From: Enoplosus armatus
Lineage: Eukaryota > Chordata > Actinopteri > Centrarchiformes > Enoplosidae
Reading direction: 5' to 3'
DNA: 64,000 bases
Assembly: GCF_043641665.1 (NCBI RefSeq)
Contig: NC_092190.1
Location: 4,215,048 to 4,279,047, forward strand
The notes beneath the pieces are model-generated. The model did no database searches. It was not told where the DNA came from and saw only the letters and a list, made by a program, of their open reading frames with translations. The first letter of the stretch is position 1. The number at the start of each line of letters is the position of its first letter. The position numbers and the translations under genes are program-made. Positions 48,301 through 60,800 of this stretch are shown here, one piece after another.

Positions 48301-48853
48301 TACAGCACTGCTGCATGCACTCACACACTTGAGCATGAAGGCCTTTACTTTCAGTTGATAAACTCCCTTTACAGCGGCCTGGTGGGTCTGTAAGTGCTTC
48401 GCCTCTTTCTGAAGTTGACTCAGGTTGTACCATATAGTCTTATCAACCAGGTCTACAATAAAGACATCTGCTCTAATGTAGGCTGACTCACACCTCACTC
48501 TTGTTCCCCCTCATACCTTTTTTCTGATCATCAGTCATTTTAGTCATATACTGTGTATGAATGTACACATGCGCGCGTAAAACACCTGAGCAGAGGGAAA
48601 ATATATATAAATCCTGACCTTAAATTGCCGCTGTACAGGAAAACAGTCTAGTTAAAAACACGACTCCATGCAGGCTAAGAGCAGGATAATAAAACATCAT
48701 GTGTAGGAGTTAATAGATAAATAACACTTAATGCGCAGTTCTGGGAATGTGTTTTGCTCCTCATACATAACATGTTTTTTTTTTTTTTTTTACATACACC
48801 TGCCTAGTGCAAACAAACTGAAGTAAAGGAGAACATCCATCACTGAAACACAT

Positions 48854-48887
<34 letters not shown>

Positions 48888-51800
48888 TCCACTTTCTTTT
48901 CTCACTGTGTAGCTCTGTGGAGGCTTGCAGCTGAGTCCACACGGATCACAGCAGGTCGTTGGTTCCTCCCACATTTCCTGTGTTTATCACACGGAGGGTC
49001 ATTAATAAACAGTCTCACATGTTTGCACTCCGATGACACATGGTTATTTCAAGATTTCTCATGTTCATTGTACTCTGCAACTCACATCTAACACATCTGA
49101 ACACTTAAGTTGTGTGGCGAAGTGTGGCACATACGGTTACACACAGACTTATTGATCCTTGATATTTCAACAGGGTTGATGAAAACATTACGGACTGATT
49201 CAAGTGTCAAGGGAAATTCATCTTGTTTGTGTCCTGTTTTCATTTCTTCCTTCCCTACTTCGTTCATATAATGTTGATATTTGGTAATTTAGTATGTAGC
49301 CTAGTGTAAGACATCAAATAGGGTAATCCACAAAGGAGCAAAAAATATTCACATTGATTTAAAATGTATTTAAAGCTTTCCACAGTTCACACTTAAGACC
49401 AAAATTATAGTTTCAAATGTAAAACGGCTTCACTTTTGCACAAATAAAAGCCATGTTTAAATTCATGTCCTTTTTCCCACAATGCACCCATCTCCTGAAT
49501 ATGGTGAATACAAAGGGTATGACCTATACATGTAATGATGATTAGTTAAAGGTAGAGCATTGCCCAACCGAAACACAAAAATGTGTGATTTGTCATCTAA
49601 TGTTTGTCCTCATGTAACTGCTGTGATTGTACTTGTCCATAAAACAGCCAAGTGAGACTCAAAGACGATCTTCTTAAATGTTTTCTTCCTTCAGTAACAG
49701 CATAAGAACAATCAAGTGTCATTGTCCTCCTGTCGCCTTTGCTTCAGCATCTTGCTGTGTTTGTTTTTCATTGCTGACCCACATCCTCATGGGGTGGAGT
49801 TGTGTCCACATCCTGGGGCCACCACCATGTGAAACCAAGGATGATGTTTCTCATTCTGGCACTGCTTGCCTCCTCATTGTGTTCATCTACACCTGTTCTA
49901 TTTCCTGGAGCTGATGTAACTGCAGAGTGTCGGGGTGGTGGGTTGGTTTCCCATAAGGGACTGCTGGTTTTGTCTGTCTGCGTTAGAGGTGGGTGGGTTT
50001 TTGTCTGGTTTCCTGTAGCCGTTAATTGCAAAGGCCACCCCTATTAACATCATAATGATTTAATATCCTTTTATCCTATGAAATAAAACCTGATAGACCT
50101 TCAGGGGGAAAAAATGGACATAGGTGCTTTTTCACACAGCAAACCTACGTAGCTTTAACTTGTTTTCATCTCTGTCACACATCTATTTCCTAGAGGGTCA
50201 GCGTTTCTTCTTAAAGTTCATCTTCATTTAATTTCAAAAACAAACTCCTCTGCATACCTTTCTTCCCCAAATGTTTCAGATTTGTTTTGTGTCAGACTTG
50301 GTTGAAATAACTCTTTGTATGTGCAGACTAGCAACCATATTATGGAAATTAATGGGGATCCAAACAAAGAATAGAAAATAAAAAAGACTTACCTCCTGCC
50401 TTTTTCCTGCCTCCTACAGGGAGGAGGAGGAGAGCCTGCGGGACAAGATTCGGGCAGACCATGAGCGAGCACTGCAGGAGGCAAAGGAGAAGCTGAGGAA
50501 GTCACGTGAGGAGCTGCAGGCTGAGATTCAGACGGAGAAGAACAAAGTAATGGAGGACCTGAAAAAGAAGGATGCGGGGCCTAAACCCTTGCCACCAGTC
50601 CCCATGCCCAAAGTGGTAGGCGTCAGTGACGGTGAGCCACCAGAGCCGGACGCCAAAGAGAAACGCGACAAGATCAGAGAGGTAAGATTACCTTTGGCCA
50701 ATTAGAGTTTTTTTAAACATCCAGGTTTCATTCAATTTGGACCATATACATGGGAAGCCATCATGGGATTAACGCAGGTTATTTCACTGCTTCCTACTGA
50801 TGGGGCCAGCTACACACTCTAGGTACTCATATTATCATGTATCAAATTCTAAGCTGTTGCTAGTTCTTAATATCAATATATGTTGGAGTCCCTCATTTTA
50901 CCATATGATGGAAGGACCTCCTCCTTTGGTGTACTACTCATCTGAACTTTAGACCCTTAAAATCTTTAAACTCTCTCTCTCAACTAATTTCGTGTCCTTA
51001 TTTACATACCTGCATGTTGAGCACAAGATCTAATGAGAATTAATGGCATTTATTAGAGAGAAAATGCCACAAGTGCTTTGTGGAATTCATGAGAAAAGCA
51101 AGTGCAATTGATATTTTGTACATTCAGTGTATGAATTACAGTGTGGGACAGGTTGGACCCAGGATTTGGGGGCTTTAGTCCACTTCCATTTTCAAATCAG
51201 TGCCATCAGCTCCCCATTCATATTTAATCCTGTGAAGACCATTTTGCAGTAGACTGGGGTGAAACACAGGATTGGTGTTTGATGAAATTTAGATCCTAGC
51301 ATGTGTGTGCGAGGGCCCATTTGTGCTTGACTGTACTGTACGTCTGGATACATTTCTGTTGCCTAATGTCTGTCTCGGCGCCAGCTTTTATTGAAGGCAA
51401 TGGCGAGCCAGACGGACAGTGCCTGAGCAGAATGCAGATGGTGCTATCTGGTCTCGCTCTCTATAGACACTAAGCCAACCCCAGCCTATCTCCCTCTCTC
51501 TGCTCCTCGTCTTCCTTTCTCCCCCCTGCAAGTTCTCCTGCATAATTACCTCATATCGTCTCTCTTGAAACGGCACTTGGAGTCAGAACACTCGCCGCGC
51601 ATGGGAGCTGGCCCATTCACTCCAAACCCGCCTTTGTCTCTAAATGCCGCTTTTGTTCCCCTCATAATTACCATTCAGAGAGAATGCCATACACTCCCAA
51701 ATGAGCAAGAAAGTAGCAGCTGTATGGGCTACAGCACAGCGCAGCACACTCCCCTTTTCCTGATTGCCGTGTGATTCCAAGGAGAAATCATAATCGCACA

Positions 51801-54800
51801 CTGCCATGCAATTGTGACTAAAAGACGGGAGCTTTTTTTAAAAAAATGCTGGCTACAGGCAGCCATTTGGCCTGCGTTTTGATCTTGTAAAGTCCAGGGA
51901 GGAGTATCGGCATCCATCTTCTTGTCATCGTTTATGTTTCATGTAGTCCGTAATTCAGGCAGTGGTAGTTGTTGAGCCAGTCTGTTACCACATTACTTTC
52001 CATGGGATTATACCATCTGTCTGACCAGAAGTCTTTACTGAATTACTTTGGTTTTTGGTTCAAAATCTGGTCCTTTGCGCAGTTGCAAGGATCAATTGCA
52101 ATCTTTGCTTCTGGTTATAATGTTTGGAGTGGGGTTAAATATTGATAATTTTTCTAGCTGTGAGGGAAATTTTGTAGCTGCGTGGTGGTATTGCCATTAA
52201 AAACTGCAACAAAAACACGAGCAACACTTTTTAACAAAAGAATGAAACAAATTCTACTGAAACTGAAAATCAGCTCTACACTCTTTGAATCTTTGTTGTG
52301 ATTTCAGTCACTGATTTTGACTGTGCAGAGCTGTCGCTGGGCTAGAAAACCCATTTTGGCCCCCACTTATAATTTTGAAGCAGTTGTTATTGAGTATTCT
52401 CTTTCCATTGGTTGACAGTCTTTGAAGAACATTTGTTTTGTGCGGTCCAAACCATGTTAACCTTTAGTGGATGGACAAAGAAAAATTTGCACAAAGGGAA
52501 ACAGCCTAGAGGTGAGTGTCATTTGGTGCTAAATTACAGAAAGATATCAGATTAATTATGTTGAATTCTTCCTGCAATATTCTTAATATTTCCCAATTTG
52601 ATTCTCAGAAACTGACGTGATGCAGCTGGTAGACATTTTACCTGGCTCTTCACCTGCACTGGGAACTGTAAATGCCACTGCTGGTTGCTGGTTATGTTAA
52701 CTTTGGAGACTACAATTCTGAGCTTCTTCAGTCCAGCTGAGGGTGTGGTAATCAGGGAAATTGGTCAAATCCAGCAGGGTAATTTTGCTGCTCTGTGCTT
52801 CAGTCATGCCACTCAGGCTCTTTGTTCCTCCAGAAATAGAAATGAACCTAATTTTTATGCCTTCCAAATGCATATTTCATTGACTGTACAGAACACACAA
52901 AAAACTCCTTTTCCACCACTTCCATTAGCTCAGAACTCTGTGCTCTTTTCCTATTCTGCTAATTATGCAACCCGGACATTAGTGGCCATTAAACCTTTGT
53001 CTGGAGATAGAGAAAGCTTTAGGGCAATAAAAGAAAGGGAATGGAATGAATTTGACCATTAACTGTGCCAATACTATTCACCTGTCACATCATGAGGTAT
53101 TGTTGGCCCAGAGCTGTTGAAATAAGCTGGCTGTTGCAGTTAATGGGCCGTGGTACAAAAGCACAGTTCACTTTCAATAAGGTTTATTCATCAATAATGG
53201 TGGAAAAACACTAGTTAGTCTAGACAATTTGTAGGGTCCATAATGCAGAAATCAAAAGAATGTTTAATCCAATAGTAGAAGGTAAAGTTTTAAGTATTTC
53301 ACTGAAGAATTCTTAATATAACGTTATTTATATTCCGTCCTCTTTAATTATTTGGAATCCAGTAAACTTTGTTCCTATTTTAGGATAAATGCATAACCTC
53401 TATGCATAGAAATTGCATGTTCGAGTGCTTATTGAAAACACTCATTGATGCTTCAGTGTCTTCTTGTATTCTGGAGAAATGTTTTACAACTTTTTATATG
53501 ATATCAGTGGCTGGTTGATCACCGCTAAAAGGGCGTACTAACATTATAGGCCAAATTTAGTTGGTTATGCTTATGTGCTTTTAGACAGTAGTTGAGAACC
53601 AGTTTTTTTTTGTAACAAAGGAGAGATCCACACAAAACAGCAGAGAAGTAGGTTTCCTGAACAGATCCAGATAAAATATGAGTAGAATGTAAATTCAAAA
53701 TGATGGACCTACAGAAATGCCCTGATTGCCCTGAGTGATTGGTTATGTACGTTATTTGCTGTGTATCGTGATCACAGTGATAGTGAAATTGAAGCAGACC
53801 TTGATTACTCTGCATCTTACATGGACTTCTATATATCTTCCACACACAGAGCTACAGCTTCATGAGAGGCCAGAGACTGCCTGCTACTCTGGATCTGTCT
53901 GTGTGAACATGTGTAAGACAGGAGGACCACCTTCAGAAACTCAAACGTCATTAATGACGAATCACAGGGAAATGGCGCAGACTGCCTTTCGGTTGACAGT
54001 GCTAGTAGTTGCTGTGCAGAATCACCACAGAAAAGAAAAGAAGAATCTCTCAGAGCTAAGTCTCATGGCCTACTTTGGCTCGTCGGGAGGCAGTACAGTG
54101 TTTGAAGGCCGTGGATCTGACTGCCGACTTGGCTCGCCAGTCGCTCAGCTGTGACTGCTGAGTGATAAGCAAAGGGTTACAGATTTGTGGCTGGCATTGG
54201 AGAGAGAGAGCGCGTGTGTTTCCCTACAGAGCCATGGACTGTGGCTGAAAAGCCCAGATAAATCGATGGCCAAAGCAGTCCTCTTTAAGTGCGATCTAAA
54301 TGGTGCTGCTATCCAGATGTATTGGCCCATAAAGAGGCAGCGAAGGTTTGTGATGGAGACGTGGAATATCTGCAGAGATGGCAATGAGTATGCCCTCCAC
54401 CATCTCATGTACTTAACCCTCTCTTTTTCTCTCTAGCGTCCTTCCTCATCCTCTCTCACTCACTGTCTTCGAGGCCTTGACAGTGCTTGGCAGATGGCCT
54501 TGTATGTCAATTGCACACCAGGCCTATACTGTGTGTATGTGTGTGTGTGTTTGTAGCACAATTGCCTCAGGGGTAGGGTACAGCTCAGCTTTCATCATTC
54601 CCCTGCACTCTGTCTCTTTCTAAAACCCCTTTCACACTTGCAGCCTCTCCCTGAAATGTTCAGGAACATTTCCTGTATGGGGTCATGTGTGACTGGGATC
54701 AGGGATCGATATTCTGGGACATCTGTACCACCAATTTCCCACCTCAAGACTTGGTAACATTTCAGAGAAAATACCGGTATGTCTGTGTTGTGAAGGAAAG

Positions 54801-57800
54801 CATTGCAGGGACGAGCACGAAAGCAAGCACTTTTACGTGGAGCGAGTGAACCAATCGCAAGACAAGGCTTGAATCTTGTCTCGCAATATTAAATAGGCTA
54901 CATTACAAGAACATTGGCACTGGACAAAAACAGCTCCTCCCCCGCCATGTTCCTGAAAATAAGAGGCGTCTTGTGCCACGTACACGTACATCCAGCCCTT
55001 CTCCTTCTTCTTGGCCTGTCTCTTGGCCCCATCTATTCCGGCATTGCCATGGCATGTGTGAAAAGGTGCAAGATGGAAATGTTCCTGAATGTAGCTGCAT
55101 GTGTGGATAGTTAAAAATCACAGCGGTGCCTGAAAGGTTATCCCAGTAATTTACCAGGAACTATGTGTGAAAGAGGCTTAATACTCCCCTCCTTCTCTTG
55201 CTCTCTTCCCGTCTGTCTCCCTTTCTAACTCAGCTCTGTGTCATTTGGCAGAGTCCTTGAATCTCCCTCATCCAGACAGTCTTACAAGGCTCATAAAAAC
55301 ATCTGTTTTCATAAAGATTGGCGTATTGATTTGTGCTGAACAATGAGCACTTCCATTCGCAGACAACACGGTACATCATTTAAGGCTAACAGAATGGGCA
55401 GGGATAAAAAAGAAAAAGCTGGAGAATGCAAAGGTGCGTGTTGTGTTGTTGTTTATGCTTTACTTCCTTTTAAACATGGATTGCGGCTGGGCTACAAATT
55501 ATTTTTTATGAGGCAATCATGTAATGCTTGATGCTCTCTTGTAAGCCAGGCTTTCATAGCATGTGGCAGGGAGGTGATATTTGACAACCCATCCCCTCTA
55601 CCGAAGACATTATAAATATCTATACATTATGTATAGTTCTATATGTCAACAGGGCTCCCAGCTGCTAAATGTATTCAGGAATACAGACATTAACCTTTTA
55701 AGAAAGTCGATATGTGACCACTATCCAGTGGTTGTGCATTGCTGCCATTATGGGTATGATATTGGTACATACTGCAGTTTAGTGTGCCATTTTTACATTA
55801 TAATTACACTAATGCTGCTTCTACGTCATATTGTTCAGGCCATAATTATGAGCAGCCCAGTGGCAAAAAAAATGTTCATGGTCCAGGTCGGAGATATCAG
55901 GAAATACGTATAGCAGTGGCAAAAAGGCAGCAAAGCCACCATCACTGGCAGTTACACCTAAATAAAATCCAACATTAACACTAAAACAATAAAATCAGAT
56001 CATTTAAAGGGAGCCATACTCTGTTGTTTGTATCTGGTTTCACTTGGAATAATAATCATGAATCATCTTGGAATAATGCAGGAGCTACAGTAGCTTCCTC
56101 GGGGTCAATGCAAGTTCAGTCATAACCTGTAACCTGTAAATGTGTATGTGTGCACTCCTTATTGAGCTCGATTTGATTTTTTTTTTTACAACTTTTCAAC
56201 CACACATTGAGTGTTTTAAAAAGGCTGTCAGAAGGATGTAGTTCTCTGTGAGCACAAACTAGCTGTGCACACAGACGGCAGCATTAACCTGCAGTTAATC
56301 AAATAACCATCACAAACACTGACAAATTAAATAAAATGCTGTGAATATTCTCATCAGATCTCCAAATGAATATTTCTTAGAAAGGCGCAAGCCAAAACAT
56401 GCAGGTGTTGTGTTTTATTTGCTTCTATCCCACAGTACATATGCACAGTTTTATACATATTGTATATACGCAGAGTTTTGCACATCCACCCCCACATCAA
56501 TAGGTTATGTCAAACCTAAGAGCTTAAGTGTGTTTGACTGGAGAACTGGTGGTAAATTCCTTTATTGGATGTAAGGCAGAGAGCATCACAATCGTTTAAA
56601 GTAAAGGAGAGGCTTAATGAGCCTCACCAATTACAGCTCAGGTGATGGAGAGAGAGTGACAGTGAAGCTGGCAGAGAACAGGATCACCCTACAATGGCTC
56701 TCTGTGTCTCTGGACTGCTGCCGCAGAAGAACAGCTCTATCTCCAGCTTTGTTTCCCCTTTCAACCACTCATACAACAGAGAAGAGCAAATGAAACCAGG
56801 GTCATCCTTTCCCCACCTGCATCAGTGAGCAAGATCACAGGACTGACAGGGAGATACAGTTTGTTCCCTTATCTTTTCTGTTTGCAAAATGTCTACCTGT
56901 GTATCTGAATGTGGGAATGTGTGTCATTTTGTATATCATGAATTACTAGGATGGTCTGCCTGACAGCTTTGTCATATTAACTTATTAACTGTGCAACACT
57001 GCAAGAGATAAAGAAGAAGCAACCTGCATGCAAGGGCATCGTAGATCAAGCTACATTTTTCTTTTTACTTAAGAGCGAGCAGGCAGGGCAGAAAACATCT
57101 TATGCTTTCAATAACTGATGTCTGACATTTCAGAACTGGCTGCCAAAGAGCAAGGTGGAGGGCTGCAATAGGGATTGGGCACCTGCCGTTCCTCAGGGAC
57201 CCAACCGAAATGTTGCTTGTGTGGGATGCTTTTATTTTTATGTGGTGAGAGGGCGCAATTATCGCAACTAGGGGTGAACATAGGATTAACAACTAAATTT
57301 AACATGAAAATAAGGTTTGATCATTTGTCATTTCCGTAACCTGTTTGCACAGACCCATTAGTAACACAAAAATGTGTTGAAAGCAAACATTTTCAGCATT
57401 AATAAAGGCATATTTTGTGATTCCTCAGTGCTTCTCCTGCCATAACTCTCTCCTACCGTAAACCAATGCAAACACCACACTTCCATGTTGCTACTTCACA
57501 GCTAATGTTTCCACTGGCTAAGGCCTTTATTGTCTATCTGGCCTCCTAACAACGCCGACTTCTTCAACATTAGCTTTCTGCAAAAGCCCGCTACAGATTA
57601 TGTGTTTTATTTGCTAATATACGTTTTGAACCTATTATGCTTTACAATGACAGTTCATTTATCAACGTTTTGTAAAAGCAGTAGTCACCATGCCAAATTG
57701 CAATCAATAGCCAGGTAGAATAGGAGAATCCATCAGCTAAGTGGTTGTCAAGATACGGTGAGACATCTGCTTATGTGGACGTAGAGCGCAGATTTTATAA

Positions 57801-60800
57801 CTACAGAGCAAGTAATTACATTATTCAGCAGTTCTGCTCTATAACAACACTTTGTAAGCACTGCCTTTAAATGTGAACAGGTTGATGACTCAACAGTTGC
57901 CTTGCCCTTGTTTTCTTTCTGTCTTTTTAAATAAACAAAGCTGACTTTGAAAAACTCCCAAGCTCCTAATCCCCTTCACCACTTTCATTTTCTGAAAGTG
58001 ATGAAGGGACAATGAGTAAGGAATGGTGGAGTGCAAGGGACCCATTTTGTTCTCAAAAAACCCCCCAAAAAACCCTGACAACTAAACTGTCAACTAAAAT
58101 GTTTTGAATTGTGAAATTGTATCTCTTCACAAGATGTTCCTGGCTCTTCTCTACTCTAGCTTTTTTTGTGTGTGTCAGTTACGCATCATTACACTGACTT
58201 ATAAAAAAAAAAACCCCACAAAAGTACATAGTTTCATGGCCTTTTCTATTTCTATGTATTTAGTAAGAAAGAGGACACAACATCTCAGCCTTGTAGTCAT
58301 CAGGGAAACACCTTAAATCAGCAGCGTGGGAGTATTTGGATATCAGACGTGTTAAAAGAGGCACACATTCAATTTGCAAAACATGGTGGCCGAAGCGGCT
58401 GCCAGTGAGTTCAGCACATTCAAACTGTTGCAGCATCCTCAGGTTCACCATCCATTCATGCCCAAGTGGAAGTGGCAATCCAAGTTTCTAACAAACTCAC
58501 ACATGAAGATGAATAAAGCAGAAGTATTGAAGCATTCATCATTTACAAAGCTCCTCATATCAGGTCATTCTTCACAGTCTAATCTTATCTCTGCATTATA
58601 GCATTGTCTTTTTCAGTGTTAAGAAGTCGCTGTGTCATCTTTTACATCCTGCTCCCGTCTGGATTGATTAAACTGTTGTGAAAAGTTTCTACCACTTGTA
58701 AACATCTTTCAATACAGTTAACCTATTTTTTTTTTTGTGAAACTAAAAGACGCAAACTTAAAATTATTATACAATTGCTCGATCCCTCCAAATCTAGCTG
58801 GTTGGCTAGTTTGAGAAAGTGACTGGACACAATAACTAATGTACGATAACAACTATTTTTCCGCCTTAGGCATTGCTCGAGATCTCGTAAATGATACCTG
58901 TGATGTACATGAACCCCCAGTATGCAGTATCATCGAATATTACATGATTCTGCACTTCATACTTAATATGACTCATCCTCTATCTTTCAAATTGGCTCGC
59001 TGGGAAAATATGTTATTTTAGGTTCCAAGCAAGGTAATTATGATCTTACACACCGGGATTGGATGACTCATTTATATCTTTTTCAGCTCCAGTAAACGGG
59101 ATGGAGGGATCTGAAATCTTTAAAGACAGTGTAGGTGTTCTTCGATGATCAGTCTGCTGTGTTAAAAACCTTCCTGTGATATTGTCAAAACTGTGGGTGC
59201 TGTAATTTTTAAACCATTATTCATCAGTAATTATTTATGTAATAGAAACAATCATGCTTTTGGGGATGGGTTCTTTTGGTGGCCCAACCAATGTAAATTA
59301 GGTATTTGGATAATCAATTGCTCCTCTTGCTCTGCCGAACCCAAACAAATGGGAAAATTAGAGTGGGACTACACATGCTGTGCTCAAAGCTCAAAGCACA
59401 GGTATAGATAAAAAAAACAAAAAAACAACAGATGGGAATATCTGTTTTGACTAATCAAATCAACAAAATACCTAACAAATGCAGGTAAATCCAATATTGC
59501 CATAAAGCAGAGCATTATCCACTATAGCAGAGATACTGTATTGAAAGGATAGCTACCTATAAACAGCAACCCACATTCATCTGGTTGACAGCTTTTTAGA
59601 CGTGTTCATTGTCTCCTGAAAAAGACATTCAAACACATCTTTTGATCCAGATATTGATGTAATTGAACTGACATCATGAGAGTGGTGAATTGTTGGATTG
59701 CGGCTTCCATACGTTACACTGTTGTAACCGTATCGGAAGCCATTATCTGTTTGAACTCTTGGCTTGTGAGCTGTATAAAAACAGCATATCTAGACTCTTT
59801 TACTGTCTCGATTTCACGGGGAATTTATTGCCACCCTCTGCCTAAGTACCATGAATGTATTTACTGCAAGAAGCAATTCAGATGTCACATTCTTGCCACC
59901 CTCGTGCATCTTCTGAAAGGCCTTCCGTGCAGCCAGATAGGAAGCCTCCATGGGGTGAGCTGGAAGGAGATGAGAAAGACGAGGGCAGGCGGACAGACGG
60001 GTGCTTCAAATCAGTCAAACTGACTCTGGAGGTCACTCAGAGCAGCACATAACTCCAGCTCCCCAAACCTCCAAAAGCTTGTCACCGTGTCCCTCCTCTG
60101 TGGGAGCTAAGCTGATTTTTACTTTTTTTTTTTTTTTTTTTTGTCAAACAATGGCAAAAGTAATGGCCTTGCTCTCAGCCGAAGGGGATTTATGAATATT
60201 TCAGCGCGCTGTGGTTGTCTGTGTCCGTACATTGTAATTGTGTGTGTGTATGAGACCGTGGCACATGGATGAAGGTGCATGAATCATGGCTGTTGGTCCT
60301 TCGGGAAAGAGATGGCTGGGGGCGTGTTGTGCTTCTTTTCTAGAGCAGGGTAGCAAGCGGCTGCCGTTGTGAAGGTCACAGCTCCTAATAGACTGCAGTC
60401 TTGTTGGACATCAAGAGGGAGGGCAACCTGCCTCTTCTGAGAAACTCAGCTGATTTTGATATTAAAAATCTGAGTATTTTGCATAAAAGATATGCCAGAA
60501 AGAGCTATTTAATTCAATTTGCAAGAATGCACAACTTCAATAACAGGTTCTTGTGTATAGTAGAATATGTTGTCAAAGTGTTTACCACAGGTTGAGTGTT
60601 TATTTGTTGCGGTTGACCCTGGGGCTGCAAAAGCATCGAGAGATTTCTGCTAAGCAGCAGTAAATACACGATCTCTTTCACGTTTAAATCAGTCTGTACT
60701 GTGCATTTGGACCTTTTCGAATCAATGAAATGAAAATACAAACGATTGTTTTGGGTGGGCCGGCCATATATATTCATTAAATGAGAAATCCTGCTGCCTT

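Larger units (their letters stand above)
29539..50419 (+). other. man1a2: man1a2 intron 1 (20.9 kb)
   Basis: No exon-like or non-coding RNA gene was recognised inside. It contains nested MITEs (33820-34388), an A-run at about 38888-38911, AT and CA microsatellites, and a T-run at about 48774-48791. Otherwise it is unstructured AT-rich DNA. Confidence 0.75.
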
